A stretch of DNA of 64,000 nucleotides from Sphingobacterium multivorum. GTDB lineage: Bacteria; Bacteroidota; Bacteroidia; Sphingobacteriales; Sphingobacteriaceae. The stretch spans positions 3,348,001 through 3,412,000 of the forward strand of contig NZ_CP154261.1 in assembly GCF_039511225.1 (NCBI RefSeq). The letters are read 5' to 3'. This document shows positions 27,557 to 37,600 of this stretch, piece by piece (position 1 is the stretch's first letter; each line of letters starts with the position of its first letter). Under the pieces are notes generated by a model. It did no database searches and was not told the origin of the DNA. It saw only the letters and a list, made by a program, of their open reading frames with translations. The position numbers and the translations under genes were made by a program.

Positions 27557-28747
27557 ATGAGTCTAACACAAGCTGCATCTGTCGAAGCAAATGAGAAGAT
27601 GCTTCAATACAATGGTCAATATGGAGAATTTGGCGGATCTTACATCCCACCAGTATTGGAAGAGCAATTGAATAAACTGGCTGCTTTTTTCGATAGTCAT
27701 GTCCAAAAAGAAGAATTCCAGAAAGAGTTTATTGCGATCTTAAAACATTATGTCGGTCGCCCCTCACCTTTATATTACGCGAAGAATTTAAGCGAATACG
27801 TAGGTTCCAAAATCTATTTGAAGCGGGAAGATTTAAACCATACAGGTTCCCACAAGATAAACAACTGTATCGGTCAAATTCTTTTGGCTAAACAAATGGG
27901 CGCTACAGAAATCATTGCCGAAACTGGCGCCGGTCAACATGGCGTTGCAACAGCAACAGCAGCAGCATTGTTAAACATCCCCTGTAAAGTATTTATGGGC
28001 GAAATCGATGCTGCGCGCCAAGCCCTAAACGTCAAACGCATGGAATTGTTGGGTGCCGAGGTTGTGACGACCAATCTCGGTAGCCGTACGTTAAAGGATG
28101 CCGTAGACGCGGCCTTGATGTATTACGTCGAAAATCCCACATCTTATTATCTATTGGGATCACATGTTGGCCCACATCCTTACCCAAAAATGGTCGGTTA
28201 TTTTCAAAGCGTTATCGGTAAAGAAGCACGCCAGCAGATTCTTGATCAGGAAGGGCGCCTTCCCGACAGCATCTTTGCCTGTGTAGGTGGCGGGTCGAAT
28301 GCGATTGGCTTATTTTCGGGTTTTCTCGATGATCATGCCGTCGAAATTCATGGTGGTGAAGGTGGTGGCACCGGGACTTATCCAAAAACAGCAGCGACAC
28401 TTTCTTTTGGTAAACCAACTGTATTCCAGGGGACATTTTCATACTGTCTGGTCGATGATGAAGGTAATCCGATCCCCTCAACCTCGGTATCTGCAGGCCT
28501 TGATTACCCAGGGATATCGCCCCAACATGCCCAGCTAAAAGATAGCAATCGTGCAAACTATCATCCCGTGACTGACACCGAGGCGATTGATGCCTACAAG
28601 TTGCTTTCCCGACTGGAAGGTATTATTCCGGCCATTGAATCGTCTCATGCTGTTGCCCTTGCGGTTAAATTGCTCAAAGACAAAAACCAAGTCGCTATTG
28701 TGAACCTTTCGGGACGTGGCGACAAGGATGTTGACCGCGAATTCTAA
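27557..28747 (+). CDS. trpB: tryptophan synthase beta chain, not linked to other trp genes
   Basis: Condenses indole and serine to tryptophan with pyridoxal phosphate. The PLP lysine is in NHTGSHKINN; the serine-side loop is ETGAGQHGVATATAAALL; the phosphate cup is CVGGGSNAIG. At 396 residues this is a TrpB1-type chain with conserved alpha-subunit contact regions. Neither trpA nor other trp genes are in this window, while Bacteroidota usually keep trpB next to trpA. The next gene is an L,D-transpeptidase. The 5' region (about 150 nt after the lgt terminator) shows no attenuator-like leader peptide or Trp-codon run. Confidence 0.96.
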   Translation: MSLTQAASVEANEKMLQYNGQYGEFGGSYIPPVLEEQLNKLAAFFDSHVQKEEFQKEFIAILKHYVGRPSPLYYAKNLSEYVGSKIYLKREDLNHTGSHKINNCIGQILLAKQMGATEIIAETGAGQHGVATATAAALLNIPCKVFMGEIDAARQALNVKRMELLGAEVVTTNLGSRTLKDAVDAALMYYVENPTSYYLLGSHVGPHPYPKMVGYFQSVIGKEARQQILDQEGRLPDSIFACVGGGSNAIGLFSGFLDDHAVEIHGGEGGGTGTYPKTAATLSFGKPTVFQGTFSYCLVDDEGNPIPSTSVSAGLDYPGISPQHAQLKDSNRANYHPVTDTEAIDAYKLLSRLEGIIPAIESSHAVALAVKLLKDKNQVAIVNLSGRGDKDVDREF

Positions 28748-28773
28748 GCCGCAAAATCAAAATACATGCATAG

Positions 28774-28805
28774 CCTGAGCGCCAAGCCTACGTTGGGCGC
28801 TCGGG
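28774..28805 (+). terminator. possible terminator hairpin after trpB
   Basis: GAGCGCC pairs with GGCGCTC across a short loop, with extra imperfect pairs outside, but the following T tract is poor (GGTTAAACATTTT). Could end the trpB transcript inefficiently. Confidence 0.4.
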
Positions 28806-28840
28806 TTAAACATTTTATCCATTAGCTAACGATCGCCAAG

Positions 28841-29383
28841 ATGAAACGACCTAGAAAACGTCGAATAGTTTTAAAAACAGTCATCAGCCTCCTCGTCTTA
28901 CTTTGCCTGGGCCTGATAGGTTATAATCTTTATCCCGAACCAACGTTGGATCGGCATGCGAAAGTGGACAAACTGATTGTCTATAAATCTAAAAGGACAC
29001 TATTGGCCTATAGCAAGGGAAAGCTCCTCAAATCATACCGTATTTCACTAGGCGGTCAACCTGTGGGCGACAAAGAATTTGAAGGTGATTTAAAAACACC
29101 CGAGGGTCTTTATACGATCAATGATAAAAATCCATATAGCGACTATCACAAAAACCTAGGTGTCTCCTACCCGAATGAACAAGATATCGCCCATGCCAAA
29201 AGTTTAGGAAAAGATGCCGGTGGCGACATCAAGATCCACGGACTCCGAAACGGACTAGGCTTTATCGGTAAATTGCAACGCCACATGGACTGGACTTTCG
29301 GTTGTATGGCACTCACAAACTCGGAAATTGACGAGCTTTTTGACGCTGTTCCAATAGGCACAGCTATTGAAATAAAGCCCTAA
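28841..29383 (+). CDS. L,D-transpeptidase (YkuD domain)
   Basis: Cross-links or modifies peptidoglycan stem peptides in the periplasm. A membrane anchor or uncleaved signal (residues 10-29) precedes the YkuD domain (about 43-178). The catalytic pair is His133 in IKIHGLRNG and Cys155 in WTFGCMALTN. Compared with classical members (S/T-x-G-C-x-R) the Arg after the Cys is Ala, a variant seen in short Bacteroidota members. Length 180 is at the small end. There is no extra peptidoglycan-binding domain. It follows trpB by 93 nt but need not share its transcript. Confidence 0.92.
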   Translation: MKRPRKRRIVLKTVISLLVLLCLGLIGYNLYPEPTLDRHAKVDKLIVYKSKRTLLAYSKGKLLKSYRISLGGQPVGDKEFEGDLKTPEGLYTINDKNPYSDYHKNLGVSYPNEQDIAHAKSLGKDAGGDIKIHGLRNGLGFIGKLQRHMDWTFGCMALTNSEIDELFDAVPIGTAIEIKP

Positions 29384-29751
29384 TGAAAATAAATCCTTGA
29401 CTGAACTAAACCTCTAGCATCTTGAGGGATTAAGGGCTGGCCAGCCATCCCATTACGATCATCCGCTAGGGATGTAGTTGTTCCGCCTTTTTTCCCACAG
29501 TTTCAAAATACTACAAGATAAACCTTAAATATTACAACCTCGTGTCTAATAAATTACCGATTTTTGAGTTTACATGAGTAACTTGTATTTAAAATAATTC
29601 CGATGGGACTTCGCAATGTGAGAAACATAAATACGAATGATCACCTTGTAGCCTACAGGCAATTGAAGAATGAAATACACGTGCAGAACAGCAACAGGAT
29701 AGTCCATATGGACTTAAAAAAAATAAGCAAAGCATTCATAAATTCTATGGG
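29384..29751. other. intergenic region; possible short leader frame
   Basis: No recognised gene. An ATG-started frame at 29603-29779 would encode 58 residues (MGLRNVRNINTND...). It stops 2 nt before the likely ATG of the AraC-type gene, so it could be a coupled leader frame, but its composition gives no support beyond that. No clear promoter or terminator seen. Confidence 0.3.
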
Positions 29752-29781
29752 ATGCAGACACAAATCAGTAATAATTTAGAT

Positions 29782-30348
29782 ATGAAACTTGCAATAAAGA
29801 ATATGGTGTGCAATAGATGCATAATGGTTGTTGAAAATGAATTGGCGAAGCTCAATCTCCATGTGAAGCATATTTCTTTGGGCCAGGTTGAGATTGAAGA
29901 AGAGCTGACCAAAACGGAGAGTAAACAACTTGCTTCAAATTTTTCGGCACTTGGATTTGAACTGATTGACGATAAAAGAACCGTCATCATCGAACAGGTA
30001 AAACATGTGGTATTGGATCTCATCCGTAATCAACATAACGACACCAGCCTTAATCTTTCCGAAATCATCAGCACAAAAGTGCACCATGATTACAACTACA
30101 TCTCCAATCTTTTTTCGGACGTTGAAGGCATCACCATCGAAAAATACTTCATCGGCCAGAAAATTGAATATGTCAAAGAGCTATTGGTGTACGACGAACT
30201 TACCCTAAGTGAAATTGCCTATAAACTCAATTACTCCAGTGTTGCCTATTTAAGCAATCAATTCAAAAAAGTAACCGGATTGACACCTAGTCACTTTAAA
30301 CAGATCAAAGACAATAAACGCAAACCTCTGGATAAAATCAACGAGTAA
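29782..30348 (+). CDS. AraC-type regulator with N-terminal HMA-like CxxC domain
   Basis: Residues 1-75 resemble a heavy-metal-associated ferredoxin-like fold: KNMVCNRCIMVVENELAKL carries CxxC at the metal-binding place. Residues 85-185 form an AraC double helix-turn-helix: LTLSEIAYKLNYSSVAYLSNQFKKVTGLTPSHFKQI. This compact layout (about 190 residues) is common in Bacteroidota. ATG 29782 is preferred because it starts directly with the CxxC domain; an ATG ten codons upstream (29752) is possible. Likely a sensor of a metal or redox signal that binds DNA directly; target unknown. Convergent with DUF4954 through a shared terminator. Confidence 0.87.
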   Translation: MKLAIKNMVCNRCIMVVENELAKLNLHVKHISLGQVEIEEELTKTESKQLASNFSALGFELIDDKRTVIIEQVKHVVLDLIRNQHNDTSLNLSEIISTKVHHDYNYISNLFSDVEGITIEKYFIGQKIEYVKELLVYDELTLSEIAYKLNYSSVAYLSNQFKKVTGLTPSHFKQIKDNKRKPLDKINE

Positions 30349-30420
30349 AGCGTGGAACGACAAAAAAAAGCAAGCTACATAACAGCATCGGCTGCCAGGA
30401 TTGGAAAACAGACAAAAAAG

Positions 30421-30448
30421 AAAAGGCTTCCGAGCGGAAGCCTTTCTT
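30421..30448. terminator. bidirectional terminator between AraC-type and DUF4954 genes
   Basis: Stem AAAGGCTTCC / GGAAGCCTTT, loop GAGC, with CTTTT on the plus side and an A-rich upstream flank that is U-rich for the minus strand. It abuts the DUF4954 stop. Confidence 0.86.
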
Positions 30449-32629
30449 TTAAAATTGCCCTTTCAAATTAGCAACCCTTATCTTGAATATCTCTAATTCT
30501 TTTTGCTGTTGATTGATAAAAGAATTTTCCTCCAGTTTTCCGACCACAATGTCACGTTCTTCATCATTGGCATAAACCATGTTTTTGAACTGATTTTTGT
30601 AGTCTTTGGCCCGGGATTTATAAATCTGTTCACCGATCCAGATCCGGTGCCCAAGCGCCTGATCCAACAAAGATACAATTTTATCTGTTGATAAAACCAT
30701 ACCTTCCAAATTTAAGACTTCGATTAAAGACAAGAGTGCATGTTCACGTTTATCCAAGGCATAGGATTTACTCTTATCGTGGTAGAACTCATGAATCTCG
30801 TCCCATGAATCAATTTTTGTTGATTTGACATCATCCAGGAAAGTGTGCAGGGCATTGCTTTCAATCAGCTGCCCGCCTATATTCTCCCAGTTTGTACGCG
30901 ATCTACCCGACAAGGAGGCCATAATATCCTGCAGTGACAGACCTTCCTCGAGGGCATCCATCAGATGCAGTACGCCATAGTATTTTATAAACGAACGATA
31001 CAAGTGATAAGCCTCACCAACCTTCTGAATAACAGTCGGCCTGCGTGAATTTTCGGCTCCTTGCAACACGATGGTCTGATCTTTTAGATCCATGTTGTTG
31101 GCAAGCAGTGCCCGGCCAGCAACAATACGTTGGTGCTCCTCCTGTCCTGCTGCAGCGTGGAGACTATCCGCCACGGCCAAAGCCAGCATATCCATCCCTG
31201 CAAACATTTCATTCACCGTATCCGGCGCCAACATATCGTATTCAAAATATTGATTTTTGAAATGTCTATTGTCCCGCGCCGCATACTTATTGGCATTCCG
31301 TACCAATGCATACATATTGTACATAAACCAATACCCCGGAATCAGGACCAGTTGATCATGTTGTACGTCATTGCTTACTAAGGTAAAAGGCAGCTTGATA
31401 TCCAGTTCATGCAGAAAATCCCCTTTTACAATCAGGCAATACGATGCAAATCTGGAGTTGTGTTTTAGACTGACACAGAGTCCGGGCCAAAAACCACGTC
31501 CCGCGATAATTTCACCATCCGCAGCTCTGGAGTTGTGATTGGATCCTACGGTTGCTCCTGCTGCCATATTACTTTGTCCCATCACCAATGCCGCACATAA
31601 AAACGAGTTGTTGTGGTGCTGTTCATGCGCTGGAAAAATCAAGGAATTTAACACTTCGCAACAGGAAATTGTCGAATTGTCCCCCAAATAAGAGTTGATC
31701 AAACGCGCACCATATTTCAATTGCGAATAGGAAGCCAAGATAAAGCGCACGGCTTTAACGCCGTAAAATATACGACAGCCATAGCCAATAATTCCATTCA
31801 CGAGCTCACAGCCCTCACCGATCTGTGTATACGATTCCTGCGAAGAATTGACGGTTACATTTTTCAGCTTGCTGACCCCTTTGATATAAGCATCAGTCCC
31901 GATCTTGACATTCTTGATCGTCAACGTATTTTTGATGACGCAGCGGTCGCCAATCTGGCTGTAATAGCCGCGTTGAGTTCCGAATTTCTGATCCGTCAGT
32001 TCTCCAAATCGCCGCTGTAAGGCGTGATCATGCCGATTGCGGGTCCAAAGATATACATCTGCTGCCTGCATGCCGTCAAAGGGATAAACCGAGCGGGCAC
32101 CATTTTCGTTGCAGAGCTCCAGCTCGATCCGTTTATCGGATTCTTCACCATCACGGAGAATACCATTACCGAATTTGGCTGTACTACCGGTCTCCATTTC
32201 CTTGATCTGGCTCAACAACACCTCATTACCGACAATAAAGTAGGATAAGTAGCCCACATGGTGGACTGCAACATCGTCACCAAAGTCCGAACTGATGATC
32301 GTCGAATGATATAGACCAATAGGCAGCTGCAGATTGCGGTAATCCAGGTAACTCGGACTCAAATTGCCGATACGGACTAGACCATAAAACTTACAGTGCT
32401 GCACCTGATTCGGATCAAAGACTGCCGATACTTTGACCTTGGTCCAGTCGCTGGACCAGTTACCGTTGTTAATCAATTGTTGAACCTCCGTTTCCGTCAG
32501 ATCACGGTAGTCATTACGCGGGTTTTGCTGAAAGCGCAGGGTATATTCATCCTGTCCTGCTGGAATAAACTCATCTGGGATAAATCCATACCCCAGCTGT
32601 TCCAAAGGTTTCTTCTTCAATACACTCAT
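30449..32629 (-). CDS. DUF4954 family protein with left-handed beta-helix (hexapeptide) repeats
   Basis: A 726-residue cytoplasmic protein typical of Bacteroidota. The central part (about 220-420) holds hexapeptide-type repeats (IGDRCVIKNTLTIKNVKIGTDAYIKGVSKLKNVTV...IGEGCELVNGIIGYGCRIFYG), the fold of UDP-sugar acyl- and nucleotidyltransferases. Residues 1-200 and 430-726 have no recognised domain. It begins 8 nt after glmS, so the pair is co-transcribed. The function is not known; by position it may act on UDP-GlcNAc-related sugar nucleotides, which is inference only. Confidence 0.9.
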   Translation of the reverse strand: MSVLKKKPLEQLGYGFIPDEFIPAGQDEYTLRFQQNPRNDYRDLTETEVQQLINNGNWSSDWTKVKVSAVFDPNQVQHCKFYGLVRIGNLSPSYLDYRNLQLPIGLYHSTIISSDFGDDVAVHHVGYLSYFIVGNEVLLSQIKEMETGSTAKFGNGILRDGEESDKRIELELCNENGARSVYPFDGMQAADVYLWTRNRHDHALQRRFGELTDQKFGTQRGYYSQIGDRCVIKNTLTIKNVKIGTDAYIKGVSKLKNVTVNSSQESYTQIGEGCELVNGIIGYGCRIFYGVKAVRFILASYSQLKYGARLINSYLGDNSTISCCEVLNSLIFPAHEQHHNNSFLCAALVMGQSNMAAGATVGSNHNSRAADGEIIAGRGFWPGLCVSLKHNSRFASYCLIVKGDFLHELDIKLPFTLVSNDVQHDQLVLIPGYWFMYNMYALVRNANKYAARDNRHFKNQYFEYDMLAPDTVNEMFAGMDMLALAVADSLHAAAGQEEHQRIVAGRALLANNMDLKDQTIVLQGAENSRRPTVIQKVGEAYHLYRSFIKYYGVLHLMDALEEGLSLQDIMASLSGRSRTNWENIGGQLIESNALHTFLDDVKSTKIDSWDEIHEFYHDKSKSYALDKREHALLSLIEVLNLEGMVLSTDKIVSLLDQALGHRIWIGEQIYKSRAKDYKNQFKNMVYANDEERDIVVGKLEENSFINQQQKELEIFKIRVANLKGQF

Positions 32630-32637
32630 AGGCCCCC

Positions 32638-34479
32638 TTACTCTACAGTTACCGACTTCGCCAGGTTACGTGGTTTGTCCACATCCAATCCGAGTTCTAC
32701 ACCAATATAATACGATAGCAGTTGCAATGGTACAACCGAAATCAATGGCGCTATGATCTCATCGGCCTCCGGAATTTCCATAAAATCATCCGATAGATTT
32801 TCAGAAACGGTATCACCTTTGGTAACTACCGATATAATCTTTCCCTTACGTGCTTTGATCTCCTGAATATTTGAAACAATCTTCTCGTGATAAGCATCCT
32901 TTGTAGCAATAAAAACAACCGGCAAGTTCTCATCAACCAATGCGATCGGTCCATGTTTCATCTCTGCTGCAGGGTAACCTTCGGCATGGATATAGGAAAT
33001 TTCCTTGAGTTTGAGTGCACCTTCCAGGGCAACCGGGAAATTATATCCCCTACCCAAGAAAAGAAAGTCGCGGGCATCTTTGTATTTTTTTGCAATGGTT
33101 TTGATTTTATCAACCTGCGTATCCAAAATCCACTCCACCTTTTCAGGCACTTCATTTAATTCCTTTGCGAGTTTTTGATAACGCCCTTCACTGATCGAGC
33201 CTCTCAAAGAAGCAATCTTTAAGGCAATCAGATTCAATACCGTCAACTGTGCTGTAAATGCTTTTGTACTTGCTACGCCGATTTCTGGTCCAGCATGGGT
33301 ATAGGCACCTGCATCCGAAAGTCGGGCGATAGAAGATCCAACAACATTGACCACACCCAATATAATAGCACCCTGTTTTTTTGCATTTTCCAACGCAACC
33401 AATGTATCAGCCGTTTCTCCACTCTGGGAAATCGCCAGGATCACATCTCCCGGATGAATAACCGGATTACGGTAGCGGAATTCCGACGCATATTCAACTT
33501 CCACATTAATGCGGCACAATTCCTCAATAACATATTCTGCAATAAGCCCGGCATGCCAGCTGGTACCGCAGGCAACAATCACAATGCGATTGGTGTTGCT
33601 GATCTCATTGGCAAATTTTTCAATGCCGCTCAGTGTAATCTGATGAGATTGCAGATCCAGACGTCCACGCATGGAGTCAAAAATCGTTTGCGGTTGCTCA
33701 AAGATCTCTTTCAACATAAAGTGATCAAAGCCCCCTTTTTCAATAGCTGACAGTTCCAGATCCAATTTTTGGACATAAGGTGTGATGCGCTCATTACCCA
33801 GATTTTTAAGGATCAGCTCCTCCGGTGTGATAATGGCCAGTTCATAGTCATTGATGTAAACAACTTCTTTGGTATACGCTAACATCGGAGAAGCATCTGA
33901 ACCCAAAAAATGCTCATTTTTACCGATACCGATCACCAAAGGACTTCCTTTACGTGCTGCAATAATACGATCCGGATGACCAGCTTCCAAAACGAGGATC
34001 ACATAGGCCCCTACGACCCGTTTCAAAGCAATACGGATCGCTTCTTCTAACGAGCATTCATTCTGCAATTGAATTTCTTCGATAAAGTTGACCAGAACCT
34101 CTGTATCGGTATCACTTTTAAACGTATAACCTTTATTGATTAATTCTGATTTTAAGGAAGCATAGTTTTCGATGATGCCATTATGAATCATCGCGATGCG
34201 TCCGCTATTGGAATAATGCGGATGTGCATTCCGATCAGAAGGTTCACCATGGGTAGCCCAACGGGTGTGACCTATCCCTGTGGTCGACTGTAGATCTTTT
34301 CCGTACACAAACTCTTCCAAGTTTGCGACTTTACCTGTTTTTTTGTAAACATCGATCTGTTCACCTTTATGCAATGCCACTCCAGCACTGTCATAACCAC
34401 GGTATTCTAACTTTTGTAATCCGTCAATGACGATACCATACGCCTGACGATAACCTGTGTATCCTACAATTCCACACAT
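32638..34479 (-). CDS. glmS: glutamine--fructose-6-phosphate aminotransferase (isomerizing)
   Basis: Makes glucosamine-6-phosphate from fructose-6-phosphate and glutamine, the entry to peptidoglycan and LPS amino sugars. The start is the ATG at 34479, which yields MCGIVGY with the glutaminase nucleophile Cys at position 2; a longer upstream start would bury it. A glutaminase domain (2-225) is followed by two SIS domains (VACGTSWHAGL; SQSGETADTL; GRGYNFPVALEGALKLKEISYIHAEGYPAAEMKHGPIALVDE) and the C-terminus LAKSVTVE. Length 613 is normal. No glmS ribozyme-like leader was recognised in the 92 nt before the upstream terminator. Confidence 0.97.
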   Translation of the reverse strand: MCGIVGYTGYRQAYGIVIDGLQKLEYRGYDSAGVALHKGEQIDVYKKTGKVANLEEFVYGKDLQSTTGIGHTRWATHGEPSDRNAHPHYSNSGRIAMIHNGIIENYASLKSELINKGYTFKSDTDTEVLVNFIEEIQLQNECSLEEAIRIALKRVVGAYVILVLEAGHPDRIIAARKGSPLVIGIGKNEHFLGSDASPMLAYTKEVVYINDYELAIITPEELILKNLGNERITPYVQKLDLELSAIEKGGFDHFMLKEIFEQPQTIFDSMRGRLDLQSHQITLSGIEKFANEISNTNRIVIVACGTSWHAGLIAEYVIEELCRINVEVEYASEFRYRNPVIHPGDVILAISQSGETADTLVALENAKKQGAIILGVVNVVGSSIARLSDAGAYTHAGPEIGVASTKAFTAQLTVLNLIALKIASLRGSISEGRYQKLAKELNEVPEKVEWILDTQVDKIKTIAKKYKDARDFLFLGRGYNFPVALEGALKLKEISYIHAEGYPAAEMKHGPIALVDENLPVVFIATKDAYHEKIVSNIQEIKARKGKIISVVTKGDTVSENLSDDFMEIPEADEIIAPLISVVPLQLLSYYIGVELGLDVDKPRNLAKSVTVE

Positions 34480-34571
34480 GTATGTCTCAATTTTAAGTGT
34501 ATATTTTGTTAATGCGCCGCAATGTAATAAAAAATATTTACGCAATCGATTGATTAACCTAAAATTAACAC

Positions 34572-34607
34572 AAAAAAGGCGGCTAATGTTTTATTAGCCG
34601 CCTTTTT
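34572..34607 (-). terminator. intrinsic terminator of RND operon 2
   Basis: A 15-bp stem AAAAAGGCGGCTAAT / ATTAGCCGCCTTTTT with a 5-nt loop. Lies 22 nt past the pump stop; the symmetric A and T runs allow function on either strand. Confidence 0.92.
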
Positions 34608-34629
34608 CTATTGTAAAATGTATTATTTT

Positions 34630-37600
34630 TTAATGTTCTGCCACGTCGACATGGTCATAATCTTCCTTCATCAAGGCTTCATAATTTGTCTTTTCTTTCT
34701 TTCCAAAACGACGTTGAAGACTGTCAAAAATGGAGTATACCACCGGTACAACAACCAAGGTTAAAAATAAAGAAGATAACAAACCACCAATGATAACGAT
34801 CGCCAGACCTCTATTCATGTCGGCACCGTCTCCAGTAGCGATTGCAATAGGAATCATACCAAATACCATGGCGATTGTCGTCATCAAAATCGGACGAAGA
34901 CGCGCGTGATTGGCTGCCACCAACGCATCGTGCGTGTTATCGCCAGCTTCCTTACGATGGTTGGCAAAGTCAACCAGCATGATCGCATTTTTGGCCACCA
35001 GACCAATCAACATGATGATACCCAAAATCGTAAAGATATTCAGCGTCTGATTTCCCAGCGCCAAGAACAATAGGGCTCCGATAAACGACAATGGAATCGA
35101 GAACAAGACCACAAATGGTGTGATAAAACTATCGTATAAAGCAACCATTACCAAGTATACTAGGATAATAGATGCCAATAAGGCAATACCCAAAGTACCA
35201 AATCCTTCGGTTTGGTTTTCCATATTACCACCCCAGATAAAGACGATTCCCGGTTTACGGGGTAGTTTTTCAAACTGTGCCTGCCACTCTTGTGCTACGG
35301 TACCCATTGGTCTACCGATTGCCTGTCCCTGAATGGATACTGCCGGCGACTTGTCGCGACGTTCCAACAACGTAGGTCCCGAACCAAAAGTTACATTGGC
35401 AAATTGATCCAGAGAAATAGAGGCACCCTGATTATTGATAAATTTCAGATCACGTACGTTGTCGATATTGGCACGACCATTTTCCGCATAGCGGATATTG
35501 ATATCATACTCGTTATCACCCGCTCTGTATTTGTTATCCGTATTTCCTGAAAATGCCGTCTGCATTGTCATACCCACTGTAGAGACATTCAGTCCCAAAG
35601 AAGTCATTTTATCACGGTCGATCTTCACATTGATCTCGGGGTTACCCGCTTCAGAAGTCAATTTGACACCCGCAGCCCCAGGAATCTTACGTAATTGATC
35701 TGCCGCCTTCTCTGCAAATTCCTGCGCATCTTCGACAGAAGCACCGATAATGGTCAGCTTCAATGGTGCCTGCTCCGCTCCCATGATACCCACATTGACG
35801 GTTTTGATTTTAGCGCCGATCAGTTTATTTTCAAGTTCACGCTTCAGCGTCGCTGAATACACTTGTGAGTTACCCTCAAAATTTTCCTTGTCGAGGATCA
35901 CGTGGATCTCCGATTTATAACGCGAACCCGTTGTTGAAGCCATACCGTCCGAAGACTGCCCCACTGTCGTAATAATTTCTTTGACATCAGGTTTCGATTT
36001 AATATAAGCCTCCGCTTTTTGCGTCAACAAGTTGGTCTTCTCCAGTGAAGCATCTTTATCGAGTTCCAACTGGATGAAAAACTCCTTACGGTCAATACTC
36101 GGGAAGAAGTCCGAACCAATATACCCCATACCGACCAAAAAAAACGATGCAACAAGTAAACCGATTGCCAAAAACAACGTAGCCAATTTCGTACCGACGT
36201 TTTTTAAAGCCCAGGTCAACAATCCAGCAACCCAATGTGTAAAGCTGTTCAAACCGCTTTCAAAACCATGAATAATACGACCAAAGAAAGAAGTTTTGCT
36301 CAAGTGCTCCAATTTACCGAAACGCGAGTATAACCAAGGCACTACCGTAAATGACACCAATAAGGATAATAACGTCGAGATGATTACCGTCACACAGAAT
36401 TGTGCCAAAATATTGGCCACCAAACCCGTAGACATCGCGATCGGCAGGAACACTACCACGATAACCAAGGTGATCGCCGTTACGGTAAATCCGATTTCCG
36501 AAGCACCATCATAGGCCGCACGCACCTTGTTTTTACCCATCTCCATGTGGCGGTGAATATTCTCGATAACAACGATCGCATCATCCACAAGGATACCGAC
36601 TACCAGGGATAAACCGAGTAAAGACATCAAGTTTAAGGTATAGCCCATCAAAAGCAAGCCAATAAAGGTAGCAATCAAAGATAAAGGAATCGCCACCATG
36701 GTAATCGCCGCATTACGTAAACTTTGTAAGAAGAACAACATGATAAAGCCCACCAATGCAATCGCAATCATTAAGTCATGGATCACGTTATCGGCTGCAT
36801 TCAAGGTAAATTCTGAAGAGTCATTGGCCACCAGAATTTTAATATTCTGTGCCGCATAATCCTTCTCTACACCCGAAATTACTTTTCCGTCTTTATCGTG
36901 TACCGCAATGGTTTTCTTGACCGCTTCAGACACCGCTACGGCATTTGCATCAGACTGTTTAAAGACCTGCAATAAGATTGTATTCTGACGGTCCAGGCGA
37001 GCTACTTTTTCAATCTCTTTAATACCATCCCGCACATCGGCGATATCGCGCAGATAAATCTGCACCCCTGCCGGTGTTGTGATCGGGAGGTTACGCAGCT
37101 CCTCGATCGAAGTCACTTTACCCGAAAGACGGATGGTTGTCCGGTTATCACGAGTACTGACGTTACCTGTCGGGAAATCGAGATTGGATGCCGCTACAAT
37201 TTGCTGTACCTGCGAAATTGTCAGTCCATAACCTTCAATTTTCTTCGGGTCTACAGAGATCTGGATTTCACGTTCCTCACCTCCGATCAGGTCCACTTTG
37301 GCAACACCATTGATCCGCGCAAAGACCGGCTGGATTTTATTGTCCAAAAGATCGTAGAGTTCTTTTTCCGATAAGTTGGACGTGACGGCCAAACTCATGA
37401 TGGCCACATCATCCAGGGAAAATTTAGAGAGTGAAGGTGTCTTTACATCATCCGGAAGATCGTTGATCACGGCATTTATTTTCCGTTGAGCATCCGTAAG
37501 CAGGAAGTTGACATCCGCACCGTTGTTGAGGGTAATCATGACAATCGATACCCCTTCCAGGGAAGTCGACTCCACCTTTTTGATACTTTCCAAGGATGAA

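Noticed and set aside
28212..28556. Minus-strand frame of 114 codons
   Set aside because: Antisense to trpB; composition is unlike a real protein (many His, Arg and Gln).
34480..34571. glmS ribozyme or riboswitch
   Set aside because: The leader is short and none of the conserved ribozyme core could be recognised.
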